DNA from: Paenibacillus wulumuqiensis
GTDB lineage: Bacteria > Bacillota > Bacilli > Paenibacillales > Paenibacillaceae
Assembly (NCBI RefSeq): GCF_000971965.1
Contig: NZ_LAQP01000001.1
Location: 186,001-250,000 of the forward strand
Direction of reading: 5' to 3'
DNA length: 64,000 nucleotides
The notes beneath the pieces were generated by a model. That model was not told the DNA's origin. It saw only the letters and a program-made list of their open reading frames with translations, and did not search any database. Shown here in pieces: positions 63,176 through 64,000 of this stretch (positions are counted from its first letter, which is position 1; each line of letters opens with the position of its first letter). The translations under genes and the position numbers were made by a program.

Positions 63176-63220
63176 CAAAAAGCCGATACAAGCAGCAATC
63201 CTGCCCTTGCATCGGCTTTT
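63176..63220 (-). terminator. Terminator after the partial histidine kinase
   Basis: On the minus strand GAAAAGCCGATGCAAG pairs with CTTGTATCGGCTTTT around a short loop and ends in T residues. Confidence 0.75.
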
Positions 63221-63236
63221 CACGGTATGCCGCCTG

Positions 63237-64000
63237 TTACGGCAGCTGTGCTCGTTTGATTGTAAATTGGAAGATCGTTCCCTGTCCCGGCTCGCTCTGC
63301 ACAGTTATATCTTCACCCAGTTCCTGTACAATTTCATGGGCAATGGACAGCCCGAGTCCACTGCCGTTGCCCTGATGAGAATAGTCGCTTTTGTAGAATC
63401 GTTCGAATATATAGGGCAGATCTTCTTTGATGATACCCGGGCCGTTATCTGCAATGCGAATGGTGACCGATCTGGAACGGACGACAGCATCGAGCGTAAT
63501 CAATCCGTCTTCACCTACAAATTTCATCGCATTATCGATCAGAATATTGACCAGCTGAATGAGTTTGTCCCGGTTGGAGAGCAGCGGAGGGAGGGATCGT
63601 GCCTGATCGCTGATCCGAAATGCAATTCCCAGCTCCTCTGCGAGAAAGGAGTACCGGGATTCGATAAACTCCATCCACTCCCCGCTATCCAGCGGCTCTT
63701 TTACCCAGGTATCCTGCTTGTTCTGCATGCGGGACAGCTCCAGTACATCCTGAATCAGCCGCTGCAGCCGGGCACATTCAGACAGGATAATGCTGTAATA
63801 GTTATTTTTCTTCTCCTCTTCATGGATCAGACCGTCAGCCAGCGTCTCGGTCAGCGCCCGGATCGAGGCAATCGGAGATTTGAGTTCATGGCTGATATTG
63901 GCTACATAATCCCGTCGCGCTTTGTCCAGCCGTCTCATTTCCTTGAGATAGGAGGAGAGGAAGTAACCAATACAGAGCGTACATACAACGAGCATAACGG
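63237..64000 (-). CDS. Sensor histidine kinase, 5' end outside the window
   Basis: 254 residues visible; the frame stays open at base 64000, so the start is missing. Seen: end of a membrane helix (VVCTLCIGYFLSSYL), HisKA with ANISHELKSPIASIRALTET, and HATPase N, G1 and G2 boxes (LIDNAMKF, IADNGPGIIKEDL, GNGSGLGLSIAHE). An OmpR-family partner is expected upstream beyond the edge. It closes before the psiE cluster with its own terminator. Confidence 0.88.
   Translation of the reverse strand, partial: VMLVVCTLCIGYFLSSYLKEMRRLDKARRDYVANISHELKSPIASIRALTETLADGLIHEEEKKNNYYSIILSECARLQRLIQDVLELSRMQNKQDTWVKEPLDSGEWMEFIESRYSFLAEELGIAFRISDQARSLPPLLSNRDKLIQLVNILIDNAMKFVGEDGLITLDAVVRSRSVTIRIADNGPGIIKEDLPYIFERFYKSDYSHQGNGSGLGLSIAHEIVQELGEDITVQSEPGQGTIFQFTIKRAQLP

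Overview
The window looks like a chromosomal segment of a Gram-positive, facultatively anaerobic, spore-former-type bacterium, most probably Paenibacillus or a close relative in the Paenibacillaceae. Reasons, all from the sequence: strong AAGGAGG-type ribosome binding sites, GTG/TTG starts, sigma-A-like promoters, CcpA (cre) and Zur boxes of Bacillus type, a NarGHJI-NreABC nitrate respiration block, a CBM25-GH13 amylase, and moderate GC in most genes. No rRNA, tRNA, CRISPR array or intact mobile element was seen.

Layout. 0-2 kb: the end of a divergent Lgt-like membrane transferase followed by a radical SAM protein of the tetraether synthase (Tes/MJ0619) type. 2-7.6 kb: an accessory patch with a SUKH-type immunity-like gene, an AT-rich diguanylate cyclase, an aminoglycoside/macrolide-type phosphotransferase and transposase remnants. 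7.7-10 kb: a Zur-box-controlled CobW GTPase with an AAA ATPase. 10-16.2 kb: interspersed 68-bp repeats, a catabolite-controlled alpha-amylase, a large secreted discoidin/fibronectin-type protein and a small secreted protein. 16.4-32.7 kb: an anaerobic nitrate respiration region: narGHJI, nreABC, a palindrome-bounded hexanucleotide repeat, a NarK transporter with a C-terminal PAS domain, moaA, a YwiC-like protein, a radical SAM/SPASM protein and hemY. 33-35.6 kb: small genes (phosphatase family, lipoprotein, hypotheticals). 35.7-37.4 kb: hybrid cluster protein (hcp) behind an FNR-type box. 37.8-42 kb: LysR regulator divergent from malic enzyme and an AEC-type malate transporter (mle-like locus). 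42-44 kb: ICL/PEPM-family lyase, GNAT, MaoC-like. 44.3-52 kb: two-component system, membrane fusion protein, RND pump and TetR regulator. 52-58.9 kb: heme O synthase, MFS exporter divergent from an SgrR-like regulator, Nudix hydrolase, hypothetical, GNAT. 58.9-63 kb: a minus-strand operon psiE - histidine kinase - response regulator - pssA - dedA. The window ends inside a second histidine kinase.

How it works together. NreB (oxygen-sensing Cys cluster) and NreC would switch on narGHJI and narK when oxygen is low; GGG-N4-CCC palindromes sit at the same distance from the -10 boxes of both transcription units. NreA senses nitrate, MoaA makes cofactor for NarG, heme genes feed NarI, and Hcp (behind a separate FNR-type box) handles toxic nitrogen intermediates. 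The most interesting candidates for new biology are the Lgt-like/Tes-like pair, the NarK-PAS fusion, the bounded AGAAGC array, and the psiE-two-component-pssA-dedA phospholipid operon. All functions are inferred from sequence recognition without database searches.
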